This document shows positions 15,814 through 24,593 of a stretch of 64,000 nt of DNA, piece after piece. The notes beneath the pieces are model-generated. The model worked only from the letters and a program-made list of their open reading frames with translations, was not told the DNA's origin and searched no databases. Within the stretch, counting starts at the first letter, position 1. Each line of letters begins with the position of its first letter. The stretch is from Streptomyces mirabilis (GTDB lineage: Bacteria > Actinomycetota > Actinomycetes > Streptomycetales > Streptomycetaceae). The stretch covers positions 5,456,001 through 5,520,000 of the forward strand of contig NZ_JBCJKP010000001.1 of NCBI RefSeq assembly GCF_039503195.1, in the 5' to 3' direction. Both the position numbers and the translations under genes were made by a program.

Positions 15814-17178
15814 CTAACCCTCCAGGAACGCCACCAGCGCGTTGGCCAGCAGGAACGGGTCGTCAGCGCCGCAGAGTTCGCGGGCGCTGTGCATCGAGAG
15901 GATGGCCACGCCGATGTCGACGGTCCTGATGCCGTGGCGGGCCGCGGTGATCGGGCCGATGGTGGTGCCGCAGGGCATCGAGTTGTTGGAGACGAAGGAC
16001 TGGAAGGGGACGCCGGCCTTCGCGCAGGCGGCGGCGAAGACCGCACGGCCCGAACCGTCCGTGGCGTAGCGGTTGTTGACGTTCACCTTGAGGATGGGGC
16101 CGCCGTTGGCCCGCGGGTGGTGCGTCGGGTCGTGCCGCTCCGCGTAATTGGGGTGGACGGCGTGGCCGGTGTCGGAGGAGAGACAGATCGTGCCCGCGAA
16201 GGCGCGCGCCCGGTCCTCGTACGAGCCGCCCCGCGCGAACACCGAGCGTTCGAGCACGCCGCCCAGCAGCGGACCGTCGGCGCCGGTGTCGCTCTGCGAG
16301 CCGTTCTCCTCGTGGTCGAAGGCCGCGAGGACGGGGATGTACGAAAGCCGCGAACCGGAACCCGAGCCGGAACCGGAATCTGAACCGGAGGGGGAGCCCG
16401 AACCGGAACCGGAAGGGGAGCCCTCGCCCGTCGCCGCCGCGATCAGCGCCGCCGTACCGGCGTGCAGGGACAGCAGGTTGTCCATGCGCGGTCCGGCCGT
16501 CAGCTCCTTGTCGCGGCCCAGGTACGCGGGCCGCTCGACGGAGTGGGTCATCAGGTCCCAGCCGGTGACCTCGCCCGCCGCCAGCCCCGACTCCTCCTCC
16601 AGGAAGGCGATCAGATCGCCCTCGCCGGGGTCGCCCAGACCCCAGACGGGCTGCAGATGACGCTGCTTGTCGAGCTTGAGGCCGTCGGTGGAGACGGAAC
16701 GGTCGAGGTGCACGGCGAGCTGGGGCACGCGCAGCAGGGGCCGGTCGATGTTCACCAGACGCGAGGAGCCGTCCTTGAGCGTCAGCCGTCCCGCCAGCCC
16801 CAGGTCCCGGTCCAGCCAGGAGTTCAGCAGCGGGCCGCCGTAGATCTCCACGGCGACCTGGCGCCAGCCGTGCGCCCCGCTGTCCGGCTGCGGCTTCACC
16901 CGCAGATTGGGGGAGTCGGTGTGCGCGCCCACGATCCGGAACGGGGTGTGCGGCTCGGCGCCCTCGGGCACGTACCAGGCGACGATCGCGCCGCCGCGCA
17001 ACACGTACTTGCCGCCGCTCGTCCCCTCCCAGGCATCGGTCTCGGCGACCTGACGGAATCCGGCCTTCTCCAGGCGCTCGGCGGCGTTCGCCACGGCGTG
17101 GTACGGCGTCGGGCTTGCCGCCAGAAAGGTCATGAGGTCGTCGGTGTGGCCGCGGTCGAAGCGGGCGCTTGTGCTCAT
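15814..17178 (-). CDS. M18-family aminopeptidase
   Basis: A 454-residue zinc aminopeptidase of the aspartyl aminopeptidase family. Metal and catalytic regions are visible: RIVGAHTDSPNLRVKP, SWLDRDLGLAGRL, PVLAAFDHEENGSQSDTGADG and the C-terminal GVAILSMHSARELCG. A Gly/Ser repeat of about 25 residues is inserted near residue 255-280, between LIAAATGEGSP and RLSYIPVLAAFDHEE; normal family members have a short loop there. The DNA of this stretch (about 16351-16421) is a GGAACC/GGAGCC-type simple repeat. The ATG follows AAGGTGAA. Confidence 0.9.
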   Translation of the reverse strand: MSTSARFDRGHTDDLMTFLAASPTPYHAVANAAERLEKAGFRQVAETDAWEGTSGGKYVLRGGAIVAWYVPEGAEPHTPFRIVGAHTDSPNLRVKPQPDSGAHGWRQVAVEIYGGPLLNSWLDRDLGLAGRLTLKDGSSRLVNIDRPLLRVPQLAVHLDRSVSTDGLKLDKQRHLQPVWGLGDPGEGDLIAFLEEESGLAAGEVTGWDLMTHSVERPAYLGRDKELTAGPRMDNLLSLHAGTAALIAAATGEGSPSGSGSGSPSGSDSGSGSGSGSRLSYIPVLAAFDHEENGSQSDTGADGPLLGGVLERSVFARGGSYEDRARAFAGTICLSSDTGHAVHPNYAERHDPTHHPRANGGPILKVNVNNRYATDGSGRAVFAAACAKAGVPFQSFVSNNSMPCGTTIGPITAARHGIRTVDIGVAILSMHSARELCGADDPFLLANALVAFLEG

Positions 17179-17393
17179 GGGTTCACCTTAACGACGCCCG
17201 AGGGCCCGCTCCCGGCGATGGGGACGGCCCCTCGTAAGGGGGATGTGAAGGACGGACATCTGGCTGGAGGGGCAGATTCCGCTTCGCTCCCCGCGCCCGT
17301 GGTCTTCGAATCCATGCGGGAAATCCGTGCGGGGCCTTGGGGGAAATCCGTGCGAGGAGCGGCCCGCCGCGAGCCCCCTGTGGCCGCATACGA

Positions 17394-17436
17394 CGGCGGC
17401 CCGCCCCCGGAGAATCGCTCCGGGAACGGGCCGCCG
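17394..17436. terminator. two-step hairpin downstream of the acyl-CoA dehydrogenase gene
   Basis: CGGCGGCCCG (17394-17403) pairs with 17427-17436, and inside it CCCGGAG pairs with CTCCGGG. It lies 65 nt past the acyl-CoA dehydrogenase stop. In the 320-bp gap 17179-17500 it is accompanied by a 14-bp direct repeat (GGGAAATCCGTGCG at 17318 and 17341) and the promoter region of the M18 gene. Confidence 0.7.
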
Positions 17437-17450
17437 ACGGCGATGCCCTC

Positions 17451-17505
17451 AGACCACGAGGATCAGATCAGACCACGAGGATCAGATCAGACCACGAGGA
17501 TCAGA
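17451..17505. repeat. 19-bp tandem repeat at the 3' end of the acyl-CoA dehydrogenase gene
   Basis: AGACCACGAGGATCAGATC occurs at 17451-17469 and 17470-17488, and a third copy runs to 17505. The last copy includes the stop codon of the dehydrogenase gene (17501-17503). Confidence 0.85.
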
Positions 17506-19327
17506 ACGCCGCCTCGTCCAGCTCCATCAGGTCCAGGTCCACGCCCTCGGCGAGCTTGCGGGCGCCGGTGACGCCGGGCAGGACGTTGGCGGCGAAGAAC
17601 TTCGCCGCGGCGATCTTGCCGGTGTAGAAGGGCTTGTCCTTCGCTGTCGCCGTCTCCAGCTTCTCGGTGGCCACTGCGGCACCGCGCAGCAGCAGGTAGC
17701 CGACGACGACGTCGCCGGAGGCCAGCAGCAGGCGGGTGGTGTTGAGGCCGACCTTGTAGATGTTCTTGACGTCCTGCTCGGTGGCCGCCAGGTCCGTGAG
17801 CATGAGGCCGACGATGGCCTCCAGCTCGACGGCCGCCTTGGCGAGCTGCTCGCGGGCCGCCGACAGGTCCTCGCCGCCCGTGCCGAGCGCCAGGAACTTC
17901 TTGATGTCCTCGGCGAGGGAGTTCAGCGCCGCGCCCTGGTTGCGGACGATCTTCCGGAAGAAGAAGTCCTGGCCCTGGATCGCGGTCGTGCCCTCGTACA
18001 GGGTGTCGATCTTGGCGTCGCGGATGTACTGCTCGATCGGGTACTCCTGCAGGAAGCCGGAGCCGCCGAAGGTCTGCAGCGACTGGGCGAGCTGCTCGTA
18101 GCCCTTCTCGGAGCCGTAGCCCTTCACGATCGGCAGGAGCAGGTCGTTGAGGGCCTCCAGGGCGGCGGTGTCCTCGCCGGCGGCCTCCTTGACCTGGATG
18201 TCGTCCTGGATCGCCGCGGTGTGCAGCACCAGGGCGCGCATGCCCTCGGCGTACGCCTTCTGCGTCATCAGCGAGCGGCGCACGTCCGGGTGGTGCGTGA
18301 TGGTGACCTTGGGCGCGGTCTTGTCCATGAAGTTCGCGAGGTCCGGGCCCTGGACGCGCTCCTTGGCGTACTCCAGCGCGTTCAGGTAGCCGGTCGAGAG
18401 CGTGGAGATCGCCTTCGTGCCGACCATCATGCGGGCGAACTCGATGATCCGGAACATCTGGCGGATGCCGTCGTGCTTGTCGCCGATCAGCCAGCCCTTG
18501 GCGGGGTGGCGGTCGCCGAAGGTCATCTCGCAGGTGTTGGAGGCCTTGAGGCCCATCTTGTGCTCGACGTTCGTCGCGTACGCGCCGTTGCGCTCGCCCA
18601 GTTCGCCGGTCTCGAAGTCGAACTCGTACTTCGGGACGAGGAAGAGGGACAGACCCTTGGTGCCGGGACCGGCGCCCTCGGGACGGGCGAGCACGTAGTG
18701 GAGGATGTTCTCCGACATGTCGTGCTCACCGGACGTGATGAAGCGCTTCACGCCCTCGATGTGCCAGGAGCCGTCCTCCTGCTGGACCGCCTTGGTGCGG
18801 CCCGCGCCCACGTCCGAGCCGGCGTCCGGCTCGGTGAGCACCATGGTGGAGCCCCACTGCTTGTCCACGGCGATCTTCGCGATGTGCTTCTGGACCTCGG
18901 TGCCCTCCTCGAAGAGGATGCCCGCGAAGGCGGGGCCGGAGGAGTACATCCAGACCGCCGGGTTGGCGCCGAGCACCAGCTCCGCGTACGCCCAGATCAG
19001 GGAGCGGGGCGAGGTGGTGCCGCCGAGCTCCTCGGGCAGGCCCAGGCGCCAGTACTCGGAGTCCATGAAGGCCTTGTACGACTTCTTGAAGGATGCCGGT
19101 ACGGGAGCCGTGTTGGTCTCCGGGTCGAAGACCGGCGGGTTGCGGTCGGCGTCCGCGAAGGAGTCCGCCAGCTCGTTCTCCGAGAGACGGGCCAGCTCGT
19201 CGAGGACGCTCTTGGCGGTGTCGACGTCCATCTCCGCGAACGGTCCGGTGCCGTACAGCTTGTCGCGCCCGAGCACCTCGAAGAGGTTGAACTCGATGTC
19301 GCGGAGATTCGACTTGTAGTGCCCCAT
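17501..19327 (-). CDS. large acyl-CoA dehydrogenase (FadE5-type)
   Basis: A 608-residue flavoenzyme of the long acyl-CoA dehydrogenase class with N-terminal and C-terminal extensions, as in mycobacterial FadE5. Visible signatures are [19 protein letters not shown], the FAD-binding region near [21 protein letters not shown], and the catalytic region [19 protein letters not shown]. It should introduce the 2,3-double bond in acyl-CoAs during beta-oxidation. The extra N-terminal domain ([20 protein letters not shown]) is typical of this subgroup. GGAG precedes the ATG. The gene is monocistronic, with a candidate operator upstream at 19384. Confidence 0.92.
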   Translation of the reverse strand: MGHYKSNLRDIEFNLFEVLGRDKLYGTGPFAEMDVDTAKSVLDELARLSENELADSFADADRNPPVFDPETNTAPVPASFKKSYKAFMDSEYWRLGLPEELGGTTSPRSLIWAYAELVLGANPAVWMYSSGPAFAGILFEEGTEVQKHIAKIAVDKQWGSTMVLTEPDAGSDVGAGRTKAVQQEDGSWHIEGVKRFITSGEHDMSENILHYVLARPEGAGPGTKGLSLFLVPKYEFDFETGELGERNGAYATNVEHKMGLKASNTCEMTFGDRHPAKGWLIGDKHDGIRQMFRIIEFARMMVGTKAISTLSTGYLNALEYAKERVQGPDLANFMDKTAPKVTITHHPDVRRSLMTQKAYAEGMRALVLHTAAIQDDIQVKEAAGEDTAALEALNDLLLPIVKGYGSEKGYEQLAQSLQTFGGSGFLQEYPIEQYIRDAKIDTLYEGTTAIQGQDFFFRKIVRNQGAALNSLAEDIKKFLALGTGGEDLSAAREQLAKAAVELEAIVGLMLTDLAATEQDVKNIYKVGLNTTRLLLASGDVVVGYLLLRGAAVATEKLETATAKDKPFYTGKIAAAKFFAANVLPGVTGARKLAEGVDLDLMELDEAAF

Positions 19328-19383
19328 GGCGACGGCTCCGTAAGGGATCGGGGAGGTGGAGGTACTCGCAGCCTCGTTACACG

Positions 19384-19395
19384 TACTGGCAAGTA
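19384..19395. promoter_or_regulatory. candidate operator ahead of the acyl-CoA dehydrogenase gene
   Basis: TACTGGCAAGTA (TACT-N4-AGTA) is a palindrome, and the flanking bases ACG/GCT extend part of the symmetry. On the minus strand a TAGCAT -10-like hexamer lies about 13 nt upstream of it, so a bound repressor would sit just past the transcription start. TACT/AGTA arms resemble TetR-type fatty-acid regulators (inference). Confidence 0.4.
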
Positions 19396-19470
19396 GCTCC
19401 GATGATGCTACCCGTCGGTAATAAGAATCAACCCCTGATGGCCCATATGTGGCCGACTACTCTTTGACCC

Positions 19471-19935
19471 ATGTACGGCTACGACCAGAATGCGGGCGCC
19501 CAGCAGCAGTACGCCCCGCCGCAGCAGCAGATGCCCGGCGGTTACGGCCAGCAGCCGCCGCTCTACCCCGAGCCGTCCCCGCCCTCGCTGGCGGACGCGG
19601 TCCGGGCGTTCACCACGGGATCGATGTCCGCAGAGGACTTCCAGCAGGTCTTCGCGACGTCGAAGGTCTACTGCCCGCGCGGCGACAACCCCGGATTCCT
19701 GGCGCTGCACAACACCCAGCAGCCGGTCATCCCGATGTTCACCTCGCTCAAGGAGCTGCGCCGGTACGCCGGCAAGGAGTCCAAGTACTTCGTGATCACC
19801 GGCGCCGAGGTGATCGACCTGCTCCCCACCGGCTACGGCTTCGTCCTCGACATGGAGGGGGAGCACCGTATGGTCTTCGACGCGAAGGCCGTGGAGCAGA
19901 TGGTGGACTTCGCCATGCGCCGTATGTACGGGTAG
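19471..19935 (+). CDS. SseB-like domain protein with Gln/Pro-rich N-terminus
   Basis: A 154-residue protein. The first 38 residues are low-complexity Gly/Gln/Pro/Tyr (MYGYDQNAGAQQQYAPPQQQ). The rest is one SseB-type N-terminal domain (about 45-154: SMSAEDFQQVFATSKVYCPR ... VIPMFTSLKELRRYAGKESKYFVITGAEVIDLLPTGYG shortened). Its role is unknown; in other bacteria the domain occurs in type III secretion chaperone-like and stress proteins. A TACTCT hexamer 7 nt before the ATG suggests a leaderless mRNA, since no Shine-Dalgarno is evident. A tandem repeat and a terminator follow. Confidence 0.78.
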   Translation: MYGYDQNAGAQQQYAPPQQQMPGGYGQQPPLYPEPSPPSLADAVRAFTTGSMSAEDFQQVFATSKVYCPRGDNPGFLALHNTQQPVIPMFTSLKELRRYAGKESKYFVITGAEVIDLLPTGYGFVLDMEGEHRMVFDAKAVEQMVDFAMRRMYG

Positions 19936-19940
19936 CGCCC

Positions 19941-19988
19941 ACCACGGGTGGCGACCACCACGGGTGGCGACCACCACGGGTGGCGACC
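19941..19988. repeat. three perfect 16-bp tandem repeats
   Basis: ACCACGGGTGGCGACC occurs three times in tandem (19941-19956, 19957-19972, 19973-19988), with a partial copy before. Each unit contains CCACC-ACG-GGTGG, a small inverted repeat. The array lies between the SseB-like stop and its terminator, so it would be transcribed. Confidence 0.9.
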
Positions 19989-20005
19989 ACCCCCTACGAC
20001 AGTCC

Positions 20006-20037
20006 GGACGCCCGGAGGGAATGCCCTCCGGGCGTCC
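20006..20037 (+). terminator. terminator after the SseB-like gene
   Basis: GGACGCCCGGAGGG (20006-20019) pairs perfectly with 20024-20037 around a 4-nt loop. Confidence 0.85.
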
Positions 20038-20056
20038 GTCGTTGTGGGTGGCAGAA

Positions 20057-20072
20057 AGTTCAACAATCAACT
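20057..20072. promoter_or_regulatory. inverted repeat in the pirin promoter region
   Basis: AGTT-N8-AACT lies in an unusually AT-rich stretch (CAACAATCAACTAAACT) 28-43 nt before the pirin ATG. It could be an operator for a MarR-type redox regulator (inference); no such gene is adjacent. Confidence 0.3.
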
Positions 20073-20099
20073 AAACTCGAAGCACAAGGAGGTACCGAC

Positions 20100-21071
20100 A
20101 TGCCTGCAGTGACCGTCGAGAACCCGCTGACCCTTCCCCGTGTGGTCGCGCCGGCCGACGCCGTGGACCGTCCCGTGCTCACCGTGACGACCGCGCCCAG
20201 CGGCTTCGAGGGCGAGGGTTTCCCGGTCCGCCGTGCGTTCGCCGGGATCAACTACCGCCACCTCGACCCGTTCATCATGATGGACCAGATGGGCGAGGTG
20301 GAGTACGCGCCGGGCGAGCCCAAGGGCACCCCCTGGCACCCCCACCGCGGCTTCGAGACCGTGACGTACATCATCGACGGCGTCTTCGACCACCAGGACT
20401 CCAACGGTGGTGGCGGCACCATCACCAACGGCGACACCCAGTGGATGACCGCGGGCGCCGGCCTCCTGCACATCGAGGCCCCGCCGGAGTCGCTCGTCAT
20501 GTCCGGCGGCCTCTTCCACGGCCTCCAGCTGTGGGTGAACCTCCCGGCCAAGGACAAGATGATGGCCCCCCGGTACCAGGACATCCGCGGCGGCTCGGTC
20601 CAGCTGCTGAGCACTCCCGACGGCGGCGCGCTGCTGCGCGTCATCGCCGGTGAGCTGGACGGCCACCAGGGTCCCGGCATCACGCACACGCCGATCACCA
20701 TGGTCCACGCGACCCTGGCGCCCGGCGCCGAGATGACCCTCCCGTGGCGCGAGGACTTCAACGGTCTCGCGTACGTCCTCGCCGGACGCGGCAGCGTCGG
20801 TACGGGCCGTCGGCCGGTCCACACCGGCCAGACCGCCGTCTTCGGCGCGGGCGGCTCGCTGACCGTCCGCGCGGACGAGAAGCAGGACGCGAACACGCCG
20901 GACCTCGAGGTCGTCCTGCTCGGCGGACAGCCGATCCGCGAGCCCATGGCCCACTACGGCCCCTTCGTGATGAACACCCGCGAGGAGCTGCAGCAGGCCT
21001 TCGAGGACTTCCAGAAGGGCCGTCTGGGCACCGTTCCGGCGGTGCACGGAATGTCCGAGGGCGGGATGTAA
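20100..21071 (+). CDS. pirin-family bicupin protein
   Basis: A 323-residue bicupin. The pirin signature is present: the metal-binding GTPWHPHRGFETVTYIIDG, DSNGGGGTITNGDTQWMTAGAGLLHIE with the further His and Glu, and the C-terminal HYGPFVMNTREELQQAFEDF. Bacterial pirins variously act as quercetinases or modulate central metabolism; the function here is open. The ATG at 20100 is fixed by AAGGAGG 7 nt upstream. It is a single gene with its own terminator at 21112. Confidence 0.92.
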   Translation: MPAVTVENPLTLPRVVAPADAVDRPVLTVTTAPSGFEGEGFPVRRAFAGINYRHLDPFIMMDQMGEVEYAPGEPKGTPWHPHRGFETVTYIIDGVFDHQDSNGGGGTITNGDTQWMTAGAGLLHIEAPPESLVMSGGLFHGLQLWVNLPAKDKMMAPRYQDIRGGSVQLLSTPDGGALLRVIAGELDGHQGPGITHTPITMVHATLAPGAEMTLPWREDFNGLAYVLAGRGSVGTGRRPVHTGQTAVFGAGGSLTVRADEKQDANTPDLEVVLLGGQPIREPMAHYGPFVMNTREELQQAFEDFQKGRLGTVPAVHGMSEGGM

Positions 21072-21111
21072 TTCCTTCCCGGGCCCCTTCCGGCCCTCTT
21101 CCGCACGACCA

Positions 21112-21148
21112 CGAAAGGCCCCGTCCGTACACCGGACGGGGCCTTTCG
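21112..21148 (+). terminator. terminator after the pirin gene
   Basis: CGAAAGGCCCCGTCCG (21112-21127) pairs perfectly with 21133-21148 around a 5-nt loop. Confidence 0.88.
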
Positions 21149-21188
21149 CCCGTCGGGCGGGGCCTTTCGCGCTGATGTCGTATCACCC

Positions 21189-21219
21189 GGCCGGGCCGTC
21201 CCGGCGGGACGGCCCGGCC
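21189..21219. terminator. second GC hairpin just ahead of the AI-2E gene
   Basis: GGCCGGGCCGTCCC (21189-21202) pairs with 21206-21219 around a 3-nt loop, 21 nt before the AI-2E start codon. It may back up the pirin terminator or sit in the leader of the next gene. Confidence 0.55.
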
Positions 21220-21240
21220 CTCGCGTGATCGGGTGGAAAC

Positions 21241-22368
21241 GTGCAGCTACTCCCCGAGGGCGCCCGGCGGCTGGCCGCCTGGTGCGCCGTGATCCTGCTC
21301 GTCGCCGGTGTGGCGTGGGTCGGGATCCGGCTGTGCGGGGAGTTCCGTACGGCGATCGTGCCCGTGCTGCTCGCGCTCCTCGGCACCGCGCTGCTCGGGC
21401 CGATGTACCGGCAGCTGGTGAACGTCGGGGTCAACCGGTCGCTGGCAGCGGGGCTCACCTGTGTCGCGGTCGTCGTGGTCGTCGGCGGCGCCGTCTACAT
21501 CGTGGTCGCCGCGCTCATCGACACCGGGGACCAGATCATCGCCTCCCTCAGGCTGGCCGCGCGGTCCGTCGCCCAGCACTTCGGTGCGGCGGGCACCTCC
21601 CTCGACGACCTCGCCGCCCATGCCAAGGACCTGCTGACCAAGTTCGGCGGGACGGCCGCGTCCAACGTCATCAGTGGCGTGAGCGTGGTGGGCGAGTCGA
21701 TCGCCATGGCCGTACTGGCCCTGCTGCTCGTCTTCTTCTTCCTCCGCGACTCCCACCGCACCGCCGGGCTGCTGCGCTCGCTGGCGCCGCGCGGCACCGC
21801 GGACACGGTGGAGGCCATGGCCCGCCGCGCCTTCGACGCCGTCCAGGGCTTCATGCGCGGGACCACGGTGATCGCCCTGATCGACGCCCTGTGCATCACG
21901 ATCGGCCTGCTGATCCTGCGCGTCCCGGGCGCGGTCGGGCTCGGTGCGCTGGTCTTCGTGGGGGCGTTCATCCCCTACCTCGGCGCGTTCCTCTCCGGCG
22001 CGGTGGCGGTGCTGGTCGCGCTCGCCGACCGGGGGTTCGTGATCGCGCTGTGGGCGCTCGGGGTCGTACTCGCCGTGCAGGTCCTCGAAGGGCATGTGCT
22101 GCAGCCGATGATCCAGAGCCGGACCGTGCAGATGCATCCGGCGGTGGTGATGCTGGCGATCACGGCGGGCGCGTCCGTCGCGGGCATCCTGGGCATGCTG
22201 CTCGCCGTACCGCTGACCGCCGCCGGGTTCGGGGTCCTCGCGGAGCTACGGACCCACTACGAGTCGCCGTCCCCGTCTTCACCGCCGTCCCCGTCTCCAC
22301 CGCCGTCCCCGTCTCCACCGCCGTCCCCGTCCCCACCGGCGTCCCCGTCTCCACCGGACGCCTCGTAG
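21241..22368 (+). CDS. AI-2E family transporter (PerM-like permease)
   Basis: A 375-residue membrane protein with about eight spans: pairs at 12-52, two at 70-92, a soluble region (95-155), then spans around VVGESIAMAVLALLLVFFFLRD, TTVIALIDALCITIGLLIL, ALVFVGAFIPYLGAFLSG and AITAGASVAGILGMLLAVP. The conserved GHVLQPMIQSR motif is present. The last 30 residues are a Ser-Pro repeat (SPSPPP) outside the family norm, encoded by an 18-bp DNA repeat. Its 3' end overlaps the convergent phosphatase gene by 112 bp. The GTG start follows GGTGG. The transported substrate is not predictable. Confidence 0.85.
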   Translation: MQLLPEGARRLAAWCAVILLVAGVAWVGIRLCGEFRTAIVPVLLALLGTALLGPMYRQLVNVGVNRSLAAGLTCVAVVVVVGGAVYIVVAALIDTGDQIIASLRLAARSVAQHFGAAGTSLDDLAAHAKDLLTKFGGTAASNVISGVSVVGESIAMAVLALLLVFFFLRDSHRTAGLLRSLAPRGTADTVEAMARRAFDAVQGFMRGTTVIALIDALCITIGLLILRVPGAVGLGALVFVGAFIPYLGAFLSGAVAVLVALADRGFVIALWALGVVLAVQVLEGHVLQPMIQSRTVQMHPAVVMLAITAGASVAGILGMLLAVPLTAAGFGVLAELRTHYESPSPSSPPSPSPPPSPSPPPSPSPPASPSPPDAS

Positions 22369-24488
22369 AACTCGAACCAGATGCTCTTGCCCTCGCCCCG
22401 TGGGTCGACGCCCCAGGCGTCGGCGAGGAATTCCACGAGCATCAGCCCGCGTCCGGAGGACGCCAGTTCGCCCGGGTGGCGGCGGTGCGGCAGGTCGTCG
22501 CTGGCGTCGGTGACCTCGACCCGCATCCGACGGTCGTCCGTACCGCCGGTCACCTCGGCGACGAGCAGCGCGTCGGCGTCGGTGTGGACGAGGACGTTGG
22601 TCAGCATCTCGGAGACGAGGAGGACCGCTGAGTCGCGCTGGTCGTCGCAGGCCCAGTCGTGCAGCATCTCGCGCAGCTGCTGGCGGGCCCCCGAGATCCG
22701 CTCGGGCTCGGCCTGCGCCACGGTCAGCGCGGTGCGCCGCACCGAGGGCGAGAGCGGGACCTCGACCGTGTCGCCGCCCCCCTTGCCCTGCCGGCTCAGC
22801 AGCAGCACGGCTATGTCGTCCTCGCGCCGGTCGGCCAGCGGCCCCGGGGTGTGGTGCGAGGAGGGCCCGTGCACGCCCTGGACCAGCGCGTCGGCGAGCT
22901 CCTCCATGTCGCCGTCGTGGGACTCCAGGATGTGGCGGATACGGCGCCATCCGGTGTCGAGGTCGTGGCCACCGGTCTCGATCAGCCCGTCGGTGCAGAT
23001 CAGCATGGTCTCGCCGGGTTCCAGGGCGAGCCGGGTCGTGGGGTAGTCGGCGTCCGGGTCGATGCCGAGCGGCAGTCCGCCCGCCGTGGGCCGTATCAGC
23101 ACCGTGCCGTCCGCCATGCGTATCGCGGGGTCCGGGTGGCCCGCACGGGCGAAGTCCAGGATGCCGGTCGCCGGGTCCACCTCGACGTACAGGCAGGTCG
23201 CGAAGCGCGGGTCCGAGGTGTTGCCGCCGCTCTCGCCGGTGGAGCCGTACGTCACCGAGTCCGTGATCCCGCACAGAAACCGTGAGGCCCGGGAGAGGAC
23301 CGCGTCGGGCCGGTGGCCCTCGGAGGCGTACGCGCGCAGGGCGATACGGAGCTGCCCCATCAGCCCGGCGGCGCGCACGTCGTGGCCCTGGACGTCCCCG
23401 ATGACCAGGGCGAAGCGACCGCTCGGCAGCGGGATCACGTCGTACCAGTCGCCGCCGACCTGGAGGCCGCCGCCGGTGGGGACATAGCGTGCGGCGACCC
23501 CCATGCCCGGCATCTGCGGACCGAGGGTGGGCATCATCGAGCGCTGCAGGCCGTCGGTGAGCTCCCGCTCCGTCTCGGCGGCCACGGCCCGGGAGAGGGC
23601 CTGCGCGAGCATCCGGGCCACGGTCGTCAGCACGGAACGCTCGTCGGGCGTGAAGCTGACGGGGTAGGTGAAGGCCGCCATCCACGCGCCCATCGTGCGC
23701 CCGGCGACGGTCAGCGGCAGAAAGGCCCAGGACTCCCGCCCGAAGTGTTCGGCGAGCGGCCAGGAGACCGGATAGCGCTCCTTGTAGTCCTTCGGGGAGG
23801 AGAGATAGACGGCGCGGCCCGTGCGGACGACCTCCGCGGCCGGGTAGTCGGTGGCCAGGGACATATGGGTGAAGGGGCCCTCGTCTCCCGGCTTCTGCCC
23901 GTGGTGACCGACGACGGTGAGCCGGTCCCCGTCCACGCCGAAGACGGCCAGCCCGTCCGGTGTGAACCCCGGCATCGACAGGCCCGCCGCGACCCGCAGT
24001 ACCTCCGCCGTGGACCGCGCCTCGGCCAGCGCCCGCCCCGCGTCCAGCAGGAACGCCTCGCGCGAGCGGCGCCAGTCGCCGGTGAGCGGGGTGCGCGCGG
24101 CGGTGGCTCCCGAGGTCTCGGTGACCTCCTGGAGGGTGCCGAACAGCACGAACTCCCTGGTCTCGGGGTCGACGGTCGGCTTGGAGCGGCTGCGCACGGT
24201 ACGGATCACCCGCCCGTGCTCGTCCATGATCCGCAGCCGGACCTCGGCGAGCGTGTCCTCGGCGATGGCGAGCTGTACGACGCTGACGACCTCGTTCCAG
24301 TCGGCCGGGTGGAACCGGGACCGCATGGCCACCTCGGTGACCGTCGCCCTTGCCGCGGGCAACCCGAGGAGCCGGGCGGCCTCGGCGTCGATGGTGACCT
24401 GCCCGTGTGCGTTGTCCCAGCGCCACACGCCGGTCGCAAGGGCGGCCAGTACGTCCCCCACGGCGGGCAGGGGCTCACCAGTGCGCAT
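22257..24488 (-). CDS. PAS-GAF-SpoIIE phosphatase with HATPase domain
   Basis: A 743-residue multidomain signalling protein: a PAS domain (about 12-125), a GAF domain (about 150-310), a PP2C/SpoIIE Ser/Thr phosphatase (about 330-560, with metal-site GGDWYDVIPLPSGRFALVIGDVQGH and CTDGLIETGG), and a C-terminal anti-sigma-like ATPase domain (about 595-715, VSEMLTNVLVHTDADALL). Streptomyces has many such proteins, which control anti-sigma-factor antagonists; the target here is unknown. The last 28 residues are a Gly/Asp repeat read from the strand opposite to the Ser-Pro tail of the AI-2E protein. The gene starts 173 bp before aspS, divergently. Confidence 0.9.
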   Translation of the reverse strand: MRTGEPLPAVGDVLAALATGVWRWDNAHGQVTIDAEAARLLGLPAARATVTEVAMRSRFHPADWNEVVSVVQLAIAEDTLAEVRLRIMDEHGRVIRTVRSRSKPTVDPETREFVLFGTLQEVTETSGATAARTPLTGDWRRSREAFLLDAGRALAEARSTAEVLRVAAGLSMPGFTPDGLAVFGVDGDRLTVVGHHGQKPGDEGPFTHMSLATDYPAAEVVRTGRAVYLSSPKDYKERYPVSWPLAEHFGRESWAFLPLTVAGRTMGAWMAAFTYPVSFTPDERSVLTTVARMLAQALSRAVAAETERELTDGLQRSMMPTLGPQMPGMGVAARYVPTGGGLQVGGDWYDVIPLPSGRFALVIGDVQGHDVRAAGLMGQLRIALRAYASEGHRPDAVLSRASRFLCGITDSVTYGSTGESGGNTSDPRFATCLYVEVDPATGILDFARAGHPDPAIRMADGTVLIRPTAGGLPLGIDPDADYPTTRLALEPGETMLICTDGLIETGGHDLDTGWRRIRHILESHDGDMEELADALVQGVHGPSSHHTPGPLADRREDDIAVLLLSRQGKGGGDTVEVPLSPSVRRTALTVAQAEPERISGARQQLREMLHDWACDDQRDSAVLLVSEMLTNVLVHTDADALLVAEVTGGTDDRRMRVEVTDASDDLPHRRHPGELASSGRGLMLVEFLADAWGVDPRGEGKSIWFEFYEASGGDGDAGGDGDGGGDGDGGGDGDGGEDGDGDS
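22267..22356. repeat. five 18-bp repeats coding on both strands
   Basis: Five copies of an 18-bp unit (CCGTCCCCGTCTCCACCG, with small variations) fill 22267-22356. On the plus strand they encode the Ser-Pro tail of the AI-2E protein; on the minus strand, in another frame, the Gly-Asp tail of the phosphatase. Confidence 0.92.
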
Positions 24489-24593
24489 TGACCCACTGTA
24501 TGAAGAGGTGATCGGAAGGTGCCACCGAGAGTATTCGGGGCGGTGATCTTTGGGCGGCCGGTACCCTTGGGGGATCCGGGCGTCGGCCCGGAA

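Noticed and set aside
17327..19396. Plus-strand open frame of about 690 codons opposite the acyl-CoA dehydrogenase
   Set aside because: Shadow frame; the minus strand shows the full dehydrogenase signature.
19941..19988. CRISPR array
   Set aside because: The 16-bp units are contiguous with no spacers, and there are no cas genes; the same holds for the repeats at 17451 and 22267.
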